The notes: a model not told the origin generated them from the sequence alone. A stretch of 64,000 bases of DNA from an uncultured Eubacteriales bacterium (GCA_934456435.1 CAKSHH010000013.1:1-64000); one strand, 5' to 3'. Positions 51,458-60,658 are shown, counted from the first letter of the stretch. A program made the numbers and translations.

Positions 51458-51489
51458 ATCAGGTGCAGTTTTCTGTACCTGATTTTTTA
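51458..51489 (+). terminator. Terminator after tRNA-Leu
   Basis: ATCAGGTGCAG/CTGTACCTGAT stem with TTTTTT. Confidence 0.85.
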
Positions 51490-51549
51490 TGGATTTATTT
51501 TTGGCATTATTAGATAAATTAGCCCTGCTGTATTTGTAAAAAAATTCTA

Positions 51550-51577
51550 TTGACAATATCATTACGCAAAGTATAAA
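51550..51577 (+). promoter_or_regulatory. Promoter of the ktr operon
   Basis: TTGACA, 16 bases, TATAAA. Confidence 0.7.
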
Positions 51578-51588
51578 ATTACATTGAA

Positions 51589-51650
51589 TTCAGCTTTTTA
51601 GCTGAAAGGAGGTTGTGAAACAGTCAATGTCTTGTTTCACTCTAACTTAA
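51589..51650 (+). promoter_or_regulatory. Structured leader of ktrB with short upstream frame
   Basis: A TTCAGC/GCTGAA hairpin runs into a strong AAAGGAGG (51605-51612). That site is 39 bases from the ktrB ATG, too far for direct use. Between them lies GTGAAACA/TGTTTCAC (51615-51640), an 8-bp hairpin. A short frame (GTG 51615 or ATG 51627, in phase) ends in TAA one base before the ktrB ATG. Either the hairpin brings the site near the ATG or a leader peptide couples translation. Confidence 0.55.
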
Positions 51651-51651
51651 A

Positions 51652-52989
51652 ATGTTTCATAATATTCGTTTCAAAAAGCATCTAACAACATTTCAAAGTA
51701 TTTTTTTAGGATTCTTTTTTATAATTATTATCGGTTCTTTGTTGCTGATGCTCCCGATATCCTCGGTTTCCGGAAAAGTGACTCCTTTTAACGAATCTCT
51801 TTTTACTGCGACTTCCGCAGTATGCGTCACGGGACTTGTTGTTCATGATACGGGAAGCTATTGGTCAACATTCGGTCAGGCAGTTATACTGATTCTTATT
51901 CAAATAGGCGGTCTCGGCGTTATTACCGTCGCCGCATCTTTTGCCCTTCTTTCAGGGCGCAAGATTTCCCTTATGCAACGCAGCACGATGCAGGAAGCTA
52001 TTGCGGCGCCCAAGATCGGCGGTATCGTTCGCCTTACAGGCTTCGTTTTAAAAGCAACGCTTATTTTCGAATTAAGCGGCGCTGTAATAATGATGCCTGT
52101 TCTTTGCAAGGATTATGGGGTCAAAGGAGTTTGGCTTGCTGTTTTTCATTCGATTTCGGCTTTTTGCAATGCCGGATTTGATATTTTGGGAACAGATGTT
52201 TCGAAATATGTTTCTCTGACTCAGTACGTAAACTGCACTTCTATTAACCTTGCCATTATATTTCTTATTGTAATCGGCGGTATCGGATTCCTGACATGGG
52301 AGGATATTTATACAAATAAGCTTCACTTCCGGCGATACCGTATGCAAAGCAAGGTTATCCTTATTACTTCGGCGATACTTATAATTGTTCCGGCTTTATA
52401 TTTTTTCTTTTTTGATTTGAATAACCTTCCGATAAAACAAAGAATTCTTTCTTCTCTTTTTCAGTCGGTTACAACAAGAACAGCCGGATTCAATACTGTA
52501 GATTTAACCGTGCTGCAAGAACCTTCCATTGCAATAATGATAGTTCTTATGATTATCGGAGGTTCTCCGGGCTCAACAGCCGGCGGTATTAAAACGACAA
52601 CAGTCGCAGTTCTCATTGCCAATTCTTTGGCAACGTTCGGACGCAAAGATTCCGCCCATTTTTTTAAACGAAGAATTGATAATCAGGTTGTAAAAAACGC
52701 ATCAACAATACTGATCTTGTATTTGGTTCTTTCATTTACAGGTGCCGTAGCCATAAGCACGGCAGAGAAAATACCTTTTTTAAAATGTCTGTTTGAAACA
52801 TCATCTGCAATAGGAACCGTCGGATTAACACTTGGCATAACGCCGGAATTAGGTTTATTCTCTCAACTGATTTTAATACTCTTAATGTTCTGCGGAAGAG
52901 TCGGAGGCTTGACTCTGATATATGCCGCAATATCCAATACTAAGAAAAATATGTCAAAATACCCCTTAGAGCATATCACCGTAGGATAA
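51652..52989 (+). CDS. ktrB: Potassium uptake channel subunit KtrB
   Basis: A 445-residue TrkH/KtrB family potassium translocating subunit, four M1-P-M2 repeats. Filter-like loops are visible (TATSAVCVTGLVV, ISAFCNAGFDI, VTTRTAGFNTVD, SAIGTVGLTLG). KtrB takes up potassium with sodium under control of KtrA. The ATG lacks a close ribosome site (see leader). It is 13 bases upstream of ktrA. Confidence 0.93.
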   Translation: MFHNIRFKKHLTTFQSIFLGFFFIIIIGSLLLMLPISSVSGKVTPFNESLFTATSAVCVTGLVVHDTGSYWSTFGQAVILILIQIGGLGVITVAASFALLSGRKISLMQRSTMQEAIAAPKIGGIVRLTGFVLKATLIFELSGAVIMMPVLCKDYGVKGVWLAVFHSISAFCNAGFDILGTDVSKYVSLTQYVNCTSINLAIIFLIVIGGIGFLTWEDIYTNKLHFRRYRMQSKVILITSAILIIVPALYFFFFDLNNLPIKQRILSSLFQSVTTRTAGFNTVDLTVLQEPSIAIMIVLMIIGGSPGSTAGGIKTTTVAVLIANSLATFGRKDSAHFFKRRIDNQVVKNASTILILYLVLSFTGAVAISTAEKIPFLKCLFETSSAIGTVGLTLGITPELGLFSQLILILLMFCGRVGGLTLIYAAISNTKKNMSKYPLEHITVG

Positions 52990-53002
52990 AGGAGGGTCAT
53001 AC

Positions 53003-53650
53003 ATGAAGAACGTTTTACTTATCGGTCTCGGCCGTTTCGGAAGGCATATGGCTATGGATCTCAACCGTCTCGGTCATCAGGTTATGGCTGTTGACTTAAA
53101 CGAGGAAAGAATCAACGATATTCTTCCGTACGTCACAAATGCCCAGATCGGCGACAGCACAAACGAACAATTTATCAGATCGCTCGGTGTGAATAATTAT
53201 GACCTCTGCATCGTGGCTATAGGCAACAATTTTCAAAGCTCACTTGAAACTACATCGTTGCTCAAAGAGCTCGGTGCTCAAAAAGTCATATCCCGTGCCG
53301 AACGGGATGTTCAGGCGAAATTTCTTCTCAGAAACGGAGCCGATAACGTAGTTTATCCCGAAAAACAGGTTGCGGAATGGGCTGCTATACGATTTACGGC
53401 AGATCACATTTTGGACTTCATTGAAGTTGACGATTTACACGCAATTTGTGAGGTTGAAGTGCCAAAATCGTGGTACGGAAAAACCGTTGGTCAAGTTGAT
53501 GTTCGACGCAAATACAATCTTAATATTATCGGCATCAAAAAGAATAATAATATCGACATGGCTATCTCATCTGAGACTTTACTCAGTAATGATGTAACTC
53601 TTCTTGTTCTCGGCGACTATAAATCTTTACAAAAATGCTTCCAAATCTAA
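53003..53650 (+). CDS. ktrA: Potassium uptake regulatory subunit KtrA
   Basis: A 215-residue cytoplasmic ring protein gating KtrB. RCK_N (about 1-125) has the nucleotide site VLLIGLGRFGRHMA with DLNEERIND; RCK_C follows (about 135-215). Family members sense ATP/ADP and, through RCK_C, cyclic di-AMP. GGAGG precedes the ATG. About 146 bases follow before trkA, with an inverted repeat at 53735-53752. Confidence 0.93.
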   Translation: MKNVLLIGLGRFGRHMAMDLNRLGHQVMAVDLNEERINDILPYVTNAQIGDSTNEQFIRSLGVNNYDLCIVAIGNNFQSSLETTSLLKELGAQKVISRAERDVQAKFLLRNGADNVVYPEKQVAEWAAIRFTADHILDFIEVDDLHAICEVEVPKSWYGKTVGQVDVRRKYNLNIIGIKKNNNIDMAISSETLLSNDVTLLVLGDYKSLQKCFQI

Positions 53651-53734
53651 GGTCATACAATTTGCCTTACGGCTCTCCTCTTTTCCGAATCTATTTAAGT
53701 CATATTTATCAAAAGGATCTGTACTTAATTTGCA

Positions 53735-53752
53735 TATCTCAATTGTGAGATA
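53735..53752. repeat. Inverted repeat upstream of trkA
   Basis: TATCTCA-ATTG-TGAGATA, 7-bp arms, in the 146-base ktrA-trkA gap. No T-run follows, so it is more like an operator than a terminator. No clear promoter is seen in this gap. Confidence 0.45.
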
Positions 53753-53796
53753 CAACCAATAAATAACTATACAATTCTATGAAAGGCAGAAATTGA

Positions 53797-55158
53797 GTGA
53801 AAATTATTGTTGTCGGAATCGGCAAGGTCGGTTATACTGTTGCGGATCAGCTTTCAAACGAGCATCACGATGTAACCATTGTCGACACCAATGAAAAAGT
53901 TCTTAATGCGGTTCTAAATAATCTTGACGTAATCGCCGTGCACGGTAACGGAGCTTCTCGCAAGGTTCTCTCCGAGGCAGGCGTTGAGGAAAGCGATCTT
54001 GTTATCGCCCTCACCGGAAGCGATGAAATCAACCTGCTTTGCTGTCTGCTCGCAACAAAACTCGGAGCAAACGGCACAATTGCACGTGTCAGAAATCACG
54101 AATATTATGAGGACGTTCGTCTTATAAAAGACAGTCTCGGTCTTTCAATGGTAATCAATCCCGAAAAAGAAGCGGCGGAGGAAATTCTCCGTATTCTCAA
54201 ATACCCGTCGGCAAAGAATATTGATACCTTTGCAAAGGGCAAAATCAATATTGTAAGCTTTACAGCTACTAAAAACTGTACTCTCTGCGGTCAGGCGGTC
54301 AAGGATTCATTCTCGGGACTTAAAGCGAGAGCTCTTGCCTGTGCCGTTGAACGTGAAAACAAGATTTTTATCCCGTTCGGCGATTCCGTAATTGAAGAAA
54401 ATGACGTTGTTGCCGTGCTCGTTTCACCCAACGAAACCCCGATTTTTTTTAAGGAGATCGGCTTGCCCGTTAACTCTGTGAAAAAGACAATGATTATCGG
54501 CGGCGGCAAAATCGGTCATTATCTTGCAACGGAAATGTGCCGCCTTAATATGGATACGACGATTGTTGAAAGCAATCCAAAAACCGCAGAAGAGCTCAGC
54601 TACCTTCTTCCGAAAGCAAACATCATATGCGGAGACGGAACAAACCGCGCTCTGTTGATGGAGGAAGGCTTGCGTGATGCAAGCGCAATATGCTGCCTGA
54701 CAGGTTTTGATGAGGAAAATCTTATTCTTTCTCTTTTTGCCAAAAAGGTTGTTCCCAATATAAAAACAATTGCAAAAATCAACAGAACGGCTTTCAATGA
54801 GGTTGTGCGCTCACTTGACATCGGCAGTGTTATATATCCCAAATTCATAACAGCCAGTCAGATTCTTCAGCACGTCCGTGCAAAGAAGAACAACATCGGC
54901 AGTAATGTTGAGACGCTCTACAAAATAATCGACAATAAGGTTGAGGCATTGGAATTTCATGTCAGCGAGGAAAGTGACATTGTTAACACTTCTCTTGAGG
55001 ATCTGCTTCTTCATAAAAATGTTATTATCGGTTCAATTAACCGTAAAGGCAATGTTTTCATTCCCCGAGGTAAGGATATGCTTCAGGTCGGCGATTCCGT
55101 TGTTGTCGTAACTACAATCCAAGGTCTTTCCGATCTTGACGATATCATTAAGGATTGA
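53797..55158 (+). CDS. trkA: Trk potassium system NAD-binding subunit
   Basis: A 453-residue protein with two RCK units in tandem: the first starts IIVVGIGKVGYTVADQL with DTNEKV, the second near 230, MIIGGGKIGHYLATEM with ESNPKT. Two-unit TrkA assembles as a cytoplasmic gating ring on TrkH. The start is GTG at 53797 with AAAGG upstream. It ends 4 bases before the trkH ATG. Confidence 0.93.
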   Translation: MKIIVVGIGKVGYTVADQLSNEHHDVTIVDTNEKVLNAVLNNLDVIAVHGNGASRKVLSEAGVEESDLVIALTGSDEINLLCCLLATKLGANGTIARVRNHEYYEDVRLIKDSLGLSMVINPEKEAAEEILRILKYPSAKNIDTFAKGKINIVSFTATKNCTLCGQAVKDSFSGLKARALACAVERENKIFIPFGDSVIEENDVVAVLVSPNETPIFFKEIGLPVNSVKKTMIIGGGKIGHYLATEMCRLNMDTTIVESNPKTAEELSYLLPKANIICGDGTNRALLMEEGLRDASAICCLTGFDEENLILSLFAKKVVPNIKTIAKINRTAFNEVVRSLDIGSVIYPKFITASQILQHVRAKKNNIGSNVETLYKIIDNKVEALEFHVSEESDIVNTSLEDLLLHKNVIIGSINRKGNVFIPRGKDMLQVGDSVVVVTTIQGLSDLDDIIKD

Positions 55159-55162
55159 CGCT

Positions 55163-56617
55163 ATGAACAAAAAAATGATAACCTATGTTTTAGGTATTCT
55201 TCTTATCACGGAGGGAGCACTCCTCCTTTTGCCGACATTGATTGCTCTTTATTATAAGGAAAATGTTGTTCCTTTTCTCATAACGATAGTGGCGACCGTT
55301 GCTTCGGGCTTTGTTATGACCCGATTTAAACCGCATGACAAAACGATCGTTTCAATGGACGGCTTTGCAATCGTTTCGCTCGGCTGGATCCTTATCAGTC
55401 TTTTTGGAGCTCTGCCCTTTTTCATCAGCAAGGAGATTCCGAATTACCTTGATGCCGTTTTCGAGGTCGTTTCAGGCTTCACCACAACGGGCTCAAGCAT
55501 ACTGACGGACGTTGAAGCACTGAGCAAGGGAATGCTTTTCTGGCGCAGCTTCACTCACTGGATAGGCGGTATGGGCGCACTTGCGTTCATCATGGCGATT
55601 CTTCCGCTTGCAAAAGGCGGAGGTAATCTTCAGCTTATGAAAGCGGAAAGCCCCGGTCCGGACGTTGAAAAACTTGTGCCGAAATCAAAAAGCACGGCGA
55701 GAATTCTTTACGGAATCTACGTTATAATGACGATCGTGCAGATTCTTCTGCTTCGATGCGGCGGGCTTTCGTTCTTTGAAAGCACAACGCTGAGCTTCGG
55801 CACGGCAGGTACCGGCGGATTTGGTATCGTCAATTCAAGCATTGCCGATTACAGCCTATACACGCAGATAATAATCGGCGTTTTTATGATGCTTTTCGGT
55901 ATCAATTTTAACTTCTATTTTCTTCTGTTCTGCGGAAAACTGAAAGCAGCGTTCAGAAACGTTGAGGTCAAGTCCTACATAGGAATTATGGCAATGTCAA
56001 TAATTCTGATTGCATTGAATATCCGCCATATGTTCGGCTCGTTCTTTGAGGCGCTTCATCAGTCGGCATTCCAGGTCAGTTCGGTAATGACTACTACGGG
56101 TTATGCAACAACCGATTTTGATAAATGGCCTGTTTTCAGCAGGACGGTAATGCTCATCGTTATGTGCGTGGGTGCATGCGCAGGCAGTACCGGCGGCGGA
56201 TTCAAGGTTTCGAGAATTGTCATTCTTGCCAAATCGGCAAAGCGAGAGCTAAAGCGCCTTGCTCACCCAAGAAGCGTGAGCGTTATTACAATGGACGGCA
56301 AGCGTATCAGTGATGAGGTAGTAACGGGAACAAATGTATTCTTTTTCATTTATGTTGTAATTTTTGTTGTTTCCCTGCTGATTGTCTCAACCGACGGTAA
56401 GGACATGGTTACAAATATTTCCGGAGTTATCGCAACGCTCAACAACATCGGTCCCGGACTCGGAGAAGTCGGACCGACAGGCAATTTCTCCGTCTATTCA
56501 TGGTATTCAAAAATTGTCTTTATCTTGAATATGCTGCTCGGACGTCTTGAAATTTTCCCCTTCCTCATGCTTTTCGTCCCATCATTCAAGAAGAGAAAAA
56601 AGGCTAAAATTAAGTAA
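55163..56617 (+). CDS. trkH: Trk potassium uptake channel subunit TrkH
   Basis: A 484-residue potassium translocating membrane protein, four M1-P-M2 repeats. Loops: VSGFTTTGSSIL, LSFGTAGTGGFGI, VSSVMTTTGYATTDFD, and TLNNIGPGLGEVG. ATG 55163 has AAGGA 8 bases upstream inside the end of trkA; an ATG nine codons earlier overlaps trkA. It completes a second potassium system directly next to KtrAB. Confidence 0.94.
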   Translation: MNKKMITYVLGILLITEGALLLLPTLIALYYKENVVPFLITIVATVASGFVMTRFKPHDKTIVSMDGFAIVSLGWILISLFGALPFFISKEIPNYLDAVFEVVSGFTTTGSSILTDVEALSKGMLFWRSFTHWIGGMGALAFIMAILPLAKGGGNLQLMKAESPGPDVEKLVPKSKSTARILYGIYVIMTIVQILLLRCGGLSFFESTTLSFGTAGTGGFGIVNSSIADYSLYTQIIIGVFMMLFGINFNFYFLLFCGKLKAAFRNVEVKSYIGIMAMSIILIALNIRHMFGSFFEALHQSAFQVSSVMTTTGYATTDFDKWPVFSRTVMLIVMCVGACAGSTGGGFKVSRIVILAKSAKRELKRLAHPRSVSVITMDGKRISDEVVTGTNVFFFIYVVIFVVSLLIVSTDGKDMVTNISGVIATLNNIGPGLGEVGPTGNFSVYSWYSKIVFILNMLLGRLEIFPFLMLFVPSFKKRKKAKIK

Positions 56618-56623
56618 AAAATT

Positions 56624-56656
56624 ACCCACACTCATCGTGTGGGTTTTCTCTTTTTA
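56624..56656 (+). terminator. Intrinsic terminator of trkH
   Basis: ACCCACAC/GTGTGGGT stem, TCATC loop, T-rich tail. Confidence 0.85.
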
Positions 56657-56671
56657 AACTGTATTGTCAGC

Positions 56672-57307
56672 TTACGTTTTTCTTTTTTTATATCCGCAAT
56701 CGCAGTACGGACCTCCGGAAGCAATGGTATATTCACGCACAAAGTCCGTTACGCCGCCTGCTTCGCTCATGGTGTAATCAAGATGGCATAATGCCGGGGT
56801 CAGGTCGTAAAGACCGAGCTTTTTCATCAAAGCGCAAATACCGCATTTTGTAAACCGTCCCTCATATCCGCTGCCGTCCGGGTATTCGTAAAAATCCATA
56901 TTCCACGAATAGGGATTACGGTCGGCGGCTTTCAGCTCTGCCGTTGCTTTCATACCGGCAATGTCCTTTTCCGTGTACTTCGACTTTCCGCTCTTGCGGC
57001 AAAACCATTTCATCAGCCTTGTCATCATGGACTTCGCATAGTATTCCGTCAGCCGCTCCACATCGGGACGCTGTGGCATGGACAGAATAAAAGCTCCGAT
57101 CATAGCACAGTTGACAATATTCATTTTGAAACGGTCAGCTTTTTCAAATTCGGGTAGGTCGGCTATAATTTCTCTGTATTTTTTCTTCGCATTTTTGGTA
57201 ATCGCCTTTGCCGTGTCCGCGTCATATCCGAACACAGCGTTCAGTTGTTCTCTGAACGATTTTGCAAACAGTACCCACATCCCCATGGGCATTCCGATGT
57301 ATTTCAT
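56672..57307 (-). CDS. L-2-amino-thiazoline-4-carboxylate hydrolase family protein
   Basis: A 211-residue protein of the ATC-hydrolase family, whose founding member opens the thiazoline ring on the way to cysteine. The conserved block is at the end: FTKCGICALMKKLGLYDLTP, LCHLDYTMSEAGGVTDF and GPYCDCGYKK, in parts. In related operons such proteins sit with ketopantoate-reductase-like genes. It is the only intact gene of a three-gene leftward operon. Real substrate unknown. Confidence 0.85.
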   Translation of the reverse strand: MKYIGMPMGMWVLFAKSFREQLNAVFGYDADTAKAITKNAKKKYREIIADLPEFEKADRFKMNIVNCAMIGAFILSMPQRPDVERLTEYYAKSMMTRLMKWFCRKSGKSKYTEKDIAGMKATAELKAADRNPYSWNMDFYEYPDGSGYEGRFTKCGICALMKKLGLYDLTPALCHLDYTMSEAGGVTDFVREYTIASGGPYCDCGYKKRKT

Positions 57308-57342
57308 TTTGCACCTCTCCGTTCTTTTATAATTTCAGCAAA

Positions 57343-57834
57343 TCAATGAATAAAAATCATCATGATTGCCGACAGTATTGCCGATATGATAGCCATTCCG
57401 ACTGTACCGAAAATCCACTTTTTGCTCTTGTCCTTTGCGGTGATGTATGGCTTAAGATCTTCTGTACCCGGAATTGTCCAAGCCTTTGTATGTCCGACCC
57501 AAAAATTATCGACGAGGAAACGGTCAATTAAATTCATAATCGACAGTATAACGAGCATCTGCCAAAAGCCTGCCACGAAGCCCTTTGCCCCGTTGACCGC
57601 ATAAACAAAAATCAACACGTACGCAACATATCACGGAATACAAACCGCCTTGAAAATCAGACTGTTTCGCTTTATTTTTTCGTATGTAGTCAATCCGAGC
57701 TTTACACACCGATCCTGTACTTCCGAACTGTACAGGTGTACCATTCCTACAGCACCCTTTTGGATGCCGAACGCACAGACAAGAATGAGCAATACTCCGA
57801 GACCCAAGCCCTCCAGAATAACTTTTAAAATCAT
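57343..57834 (-). pseudogene. Membrane protein interrupted by an in-frame TGA
   Basis: One reading frame spans 57834-57343 but for a TGA at 57631-57633. Upstream it reads MILKVILEGLGLGVLLILV to LIFKAVCIP, downstream YVAYVLIFVYAV on to a C-terminal hydrophobic helix. The codon is likely a mutated Trp (TGG). About four membrane segments are predicted. The ATG overlaps the stop of the panE-like gene (ATGA) and has GGGAGG 8 bases upstream. I do not recognise the family. Confidence 0.75.
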
Positions 57835-58756
57835 TTCAAATACCTCCCGCATTCCTTTTCAAGCTCTTGCCAAATCGGATACTCTGCCGAATTTTCATCA
57901 AAAAACTTCTTCAAATCACGGTTCAGCGCGCTCATTTCGTCAACCGCGTTCATCGCATGATCGGAAACGCATATTTTGCCTAAACTCGTTGCACACATAA
58001 GCTTAAAGAAACGGAAACAGGTCTTTCGGTAAGCCGAGCCCTCAAACTCATTGTCCTCTTTCGGCAGAATTTTATGCCCCGCATTCTTTATGGCACGGTA
58101 TCCCTCAATATTGGCATCAATCAGTCGGTTAAGATAAGCATTGTCCTTTTTAACCTTTTTCAGGTTACCGTCGGTTTTATAGCAGGCAAAAACAGCCGGA
58201 ATCACAAACGCCGCGTGGCACAGGAGATAATCACCCATGTTCGGCTCGTAAGTAATCTTATATTTTGTGCCGTCAAAAATCTGTCCAATCAGTTTTTCAT
58301 TTGACTGCGCACCGACGAGCTGTCCGATCGTCATCTTGCGAAGATCAGCCGAAGCTACATGATCGCTTTCCCTGTGACCTGCCGAGCTTGCAAAAGCAAA
58401 CATCACATTCTTTTCAGGCAAACGAGCAGCCATTTCCGCAGCGCGAACATTATTGCCGACAAAAACTATGTTTTTCGTTTTGTTTTCCTGCAAAGCTTCA
58501 ATAATGCTTTCAATCTACGTATACCTGACTACAACAAAAATCACATCATACAAATCATCAGGCTCAAGCTCGGTCACCACAGGAACACGGCTGACCGACA
58601 TACGCGGAGAAAACTTGTTTTTTATCCGAAGTCCGTTCTCTCTGATTTCCTTCGCCCAGTTTCCCCGTGCGAGCAATGTTACATTTTTTCCTGAGCTGTA
58701 CAGATTTCTTGAAGATTGCAGCCAAGCACACCTGCACCGAACACTAAAATTCTCAT
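57831..58756 (-). pseudogene. Ketopantoate reductase (ApbA/PanE)-like gene, frameshifted and with a stop
   Basis: The frame opens at 58756 with MRILVFGAGVLGCNL, the NADPH-binding start of the PanE family. It shifts near 58710 by one missing base; the right continuation RNLYSSGKNVTLLARGNW is in the next frame. A TAG at 58515-58517 then breaks RYT/IESIIEALQENK, most simply a mutated CAG (Gln). The remaining 3' part to 57831 is open (IVFVGNN, GDYLLCHAAFVIP). Two separate lesions mean it is not functional unless both are assembly errors. Confidence 0.85.
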
Positions 58757-58825
58757 AACCAAACCTACTGTTATAAACAATTATTTTTTACCGTTTCTGT
58801 CGCGTTTACAAATATTTCAGCGCGA

Positions 58826-58841
58826 GTTAGCAAGCGCTAAC
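58826..58841. promoter_or_regulatory. Operator-like palindrome GTTAGC-AAGC-GCTAAC
   Basis: A perfect 6-bp inverted repeat sits 7 bases downstream of the -10 of the decaying operon. The sequence type is common at TetR-family operators in Clostridia. No TetR gene is in the window. A second inverted repeat (GTAAC/GTTAC) covers the -10/spacer. Confidence 0.55.
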
Positions 58842-58848
58842 CATTTGT

Positions 58849-58877
58849 ATTGTAACACATCGTTACGAATATTACAA
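58849..58877 (-). promoter_or_regulatory. Promoter of the panE-like operon
   Basis: Minus-strand TTGTAA, 17 bases, TACAAT. Confidence 0.65.
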
Positions 58878-58921
58878 TAAGAAATTATTATTTTAAGAAC
58901 AATGATTCAGTCTTTTCGATA

Positions 58922-58950
58922 TTGACTAAATCTCTGCCGTGTAATATACT
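58922..58950 (+). promoter_or_regulatory. Promoter of the ROK kinase operon
   Basis: TTGACT, 17 bases, TATACT. Confidence 0.75.
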
Positions 58951-59021
58951 TTAATCATCATTTATTTGAAATTCGGCAGAAAAAATAAAATTGTTTTCGC
59001 CGAATCAGGGAGGAAAAAGAA

Positions 59022-59984
59022 GTGTATTCGCTCGGTATAGATATCGGAGGAACAAAATGTGCGATAACGCTCGGCCATGACTATGTTCCCGAAAATCCGC
59101 AGGATTTGATTATTGCAAAGAAAAAATTTCCCACAGACGTAAAAAGAGGATACAAAGAAATCATTGCGGAACTTCTTAAAACAGCCGACGAACTCCTTGC
59201 CGAAAACGGCGTAAAGCACGACGATCTTGTCGGCGTGGGTATAAGCTGCGGCGGCCCTCTTGACAGTAAAAAAGGCATTATTATGTGTCCGCCGAATCTT
59301 CCCGACTGGGATAACGTTCCGATTACCGATATTTTTTCAAATCATTTCGGAGTTAAAGCCATATTGCAGAACGACGCTAACGCCTGCGCCGTTGCCGAGT
59401 GGAAATTCGGTTCAGGCAAAGGGCTTGATAATGTAATTTTTCTCACCTTCGGCACGGGAATGGGCGCAGGACTTATCCTCAACGGAAAGCTTTACAGCGG
59501 TACAAACGACCTTGCCGGCGAGGTCGGCCATATTCGTCTCTCCGAGGACGGTCCCGTCGGTTACGGCAAGCGCGGTTCATTTGAGGGATATTGCTCCGGC
59601 GGTGGGATTGTTGAGCTTGCCAAAATCATAATTGACATTAGCAAAAAGAACGGTATTGACACCGTACTTAGCGAACAAAGCGATGACATATCTGCGAAAA
59701 GCATTTCGATAGCCGCAAAGAACGTCGATGCGGTCGCACAGGAAATTTACCGAATCAGCGCCCAAAGACTCGGTCAGGCTTTGAGCCTGCTTATTGATTT
59801 ATTGAACCCCGAAGCAATTATTATCGGCAGCATCTATACAAGAGATCAGGCACTTTTTGATGACATTATCAAAGACGTTATCTCGAAAGAAGCCTTGCCT
59901 GCCGCGGCGAATGCTTGCAGGATTCTTCCCGGTGCGCTATGTGAATTTGTCGGCGACGTCGCGGCGCTTTCTCTGCTGTTTTAA
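59022..59984 (+). CDS. ROK-family sugar kinase
   Basis: A 320-residue ATP-dependent kinase for a hexose or related sugar. The phosphate-binding start DIGGTKCAITLG, the catalytic block LQNDANACAVAEW and the glycine-rich FGTGMGAGLILNG are clear. The ROK zinc motif CxCGxxGC is replaced by SFEGYCSGGGI, as in the zinc-free subgroup. The start is GTG with GGAGG 8 bases upstream. It lies 22 bases before the isomerase-like gene. Confidence 0.92.
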   Translation: MYSLGIDIGGTKCAITLGHDYVPENPQDLIIAKKKFPTDVKRGYKEIIAELLKTADELLAENGVKHDDLVGVGISCGGPLDSKKGIIMCPPNLPDWDNVPITDIFSNHFGVKAILQNDANACAVAEWKFGSGKGLDNVIFLTFGTGMGAGLILNGKLYSGTNDLAGEVGHIRLSEDGPVGYGKRGSFEGYCSGGGIVELAKIIIDISKKNGIDTVLSEQSDDISAKSISIAAKNVDAVAQEIYRISAQRLGQALSLLIDLLNPEAIIIGSIYTRDQALFDDIIKDVISKEALPAAANACRILPGALCEFVGDVAALSLLF

Positions 59985-60006
59985 CCTATCTGAAAGGACT
60001 TTAAAC

Positions 60007-60648
60007 ATGAAGAACCCAACTGAAATTTTCGATACACTTTTTAAAACATATCCGTTACTTCTCCCCTGCCGTGACTCAATCGAGCAGGCGTTTAAAGCAC
60101 TTACAGAATGTGCAAAAGCAAACGCTACCGTCTTGGTTTGCGGCAACGGCGGATCTGCGGCAGACAGCGAGCATATCGTCGGCGAACTTATGAAAGGCTT
60201 TAATCTCAAAAGACCGCTTTCGTCAGAACAGAAAAAGCTGTTTAAAGATCTTCCCGACGGCGAAACCTTTGCCGATAAGCTTCAATGCGGTATTCGAGCG
60301 ATTTCACTCGTCAGCCAAACGGGACTTATCACCGCATTTTCCAATGATGTTGCGGCAGATATGATCTTCGCCCAGCAGGTTTTCGCTTATGCACAAAGGA
60401 GTGAGGACGTTCTCATCGCATTAAGCACATCAGGCAATTCAAAAAACATCGTCAATGCCGTCTATGCGGCAAAGGCCGCAGGTACCCGTTCTGTTTCAAT
60501 TACGGGAGAAAACGACAGCAAGCTTTCCGAGTATTCGGATATCACAATAAAGCTTCCCGCCCACACTCCGTTTGAGGTACAAGAGCTCACCCTCCCTGTT
60601 TACCACGCACTTTGCGCTGCCGTCGAAGCGGAAATGTTTGATGAATAA
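60007..60648 (+). CDS. SIS-domain phosphosugar isomerase, GmhA-like
   Basis: A 213-residue protein of the sedoheptulose 7-phosphate isomerase type, which makes heptose phosphates. The SIS motifs are VCGNGGSAADSEHIVGEL, LSTSGNSKNIVNAV and the end block PAHTPFEVQELTLPVYHALC. An insert of about 25 residues after the first motif is typical. The start at 60007 has GAAAGGAC upstream; the frame is open further upstream but in the kinase gene. With the ROK kinase it may form a heptose or amino-sugar phosphate route. Confidence 0.88.
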   Translation: MKNPTEIFDTLFKTYPLLLPCRDSIEQAFKALTECAKANATVLVCGNGGSAADSEHIVGELMKGFNLKRPLSSEQKKLFKDLPDGETFADKLQCGIRAISLVSQTGLITAFSNDVAADMIFAQQVFAYAQRSEDVLIALSTSGNSKNIVNAVYAAKAAGTRSVSITGENDSKLSEYSDITIKLPAHTPFEVQELTLPVYHALCAAVEAEMFDE

Positions 60649-60658
60649 AAATTAAAAT

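Noticed and set aside
51490..51651. Cyclic di-AMP riboswitch upstream of ktrB
   Set aside because: The leader from the predicted start to the ATG is only about 65 bases, too short for the ydaO-type aptamer, and its conserved blocks are absent.
57631..57633. TGA as a selenocysteine codon in the membrane-protein gene
   Set aside because: No stem-loop of the expected type follows directly, the context fits Trp, and the neighbouring gene is also broken.
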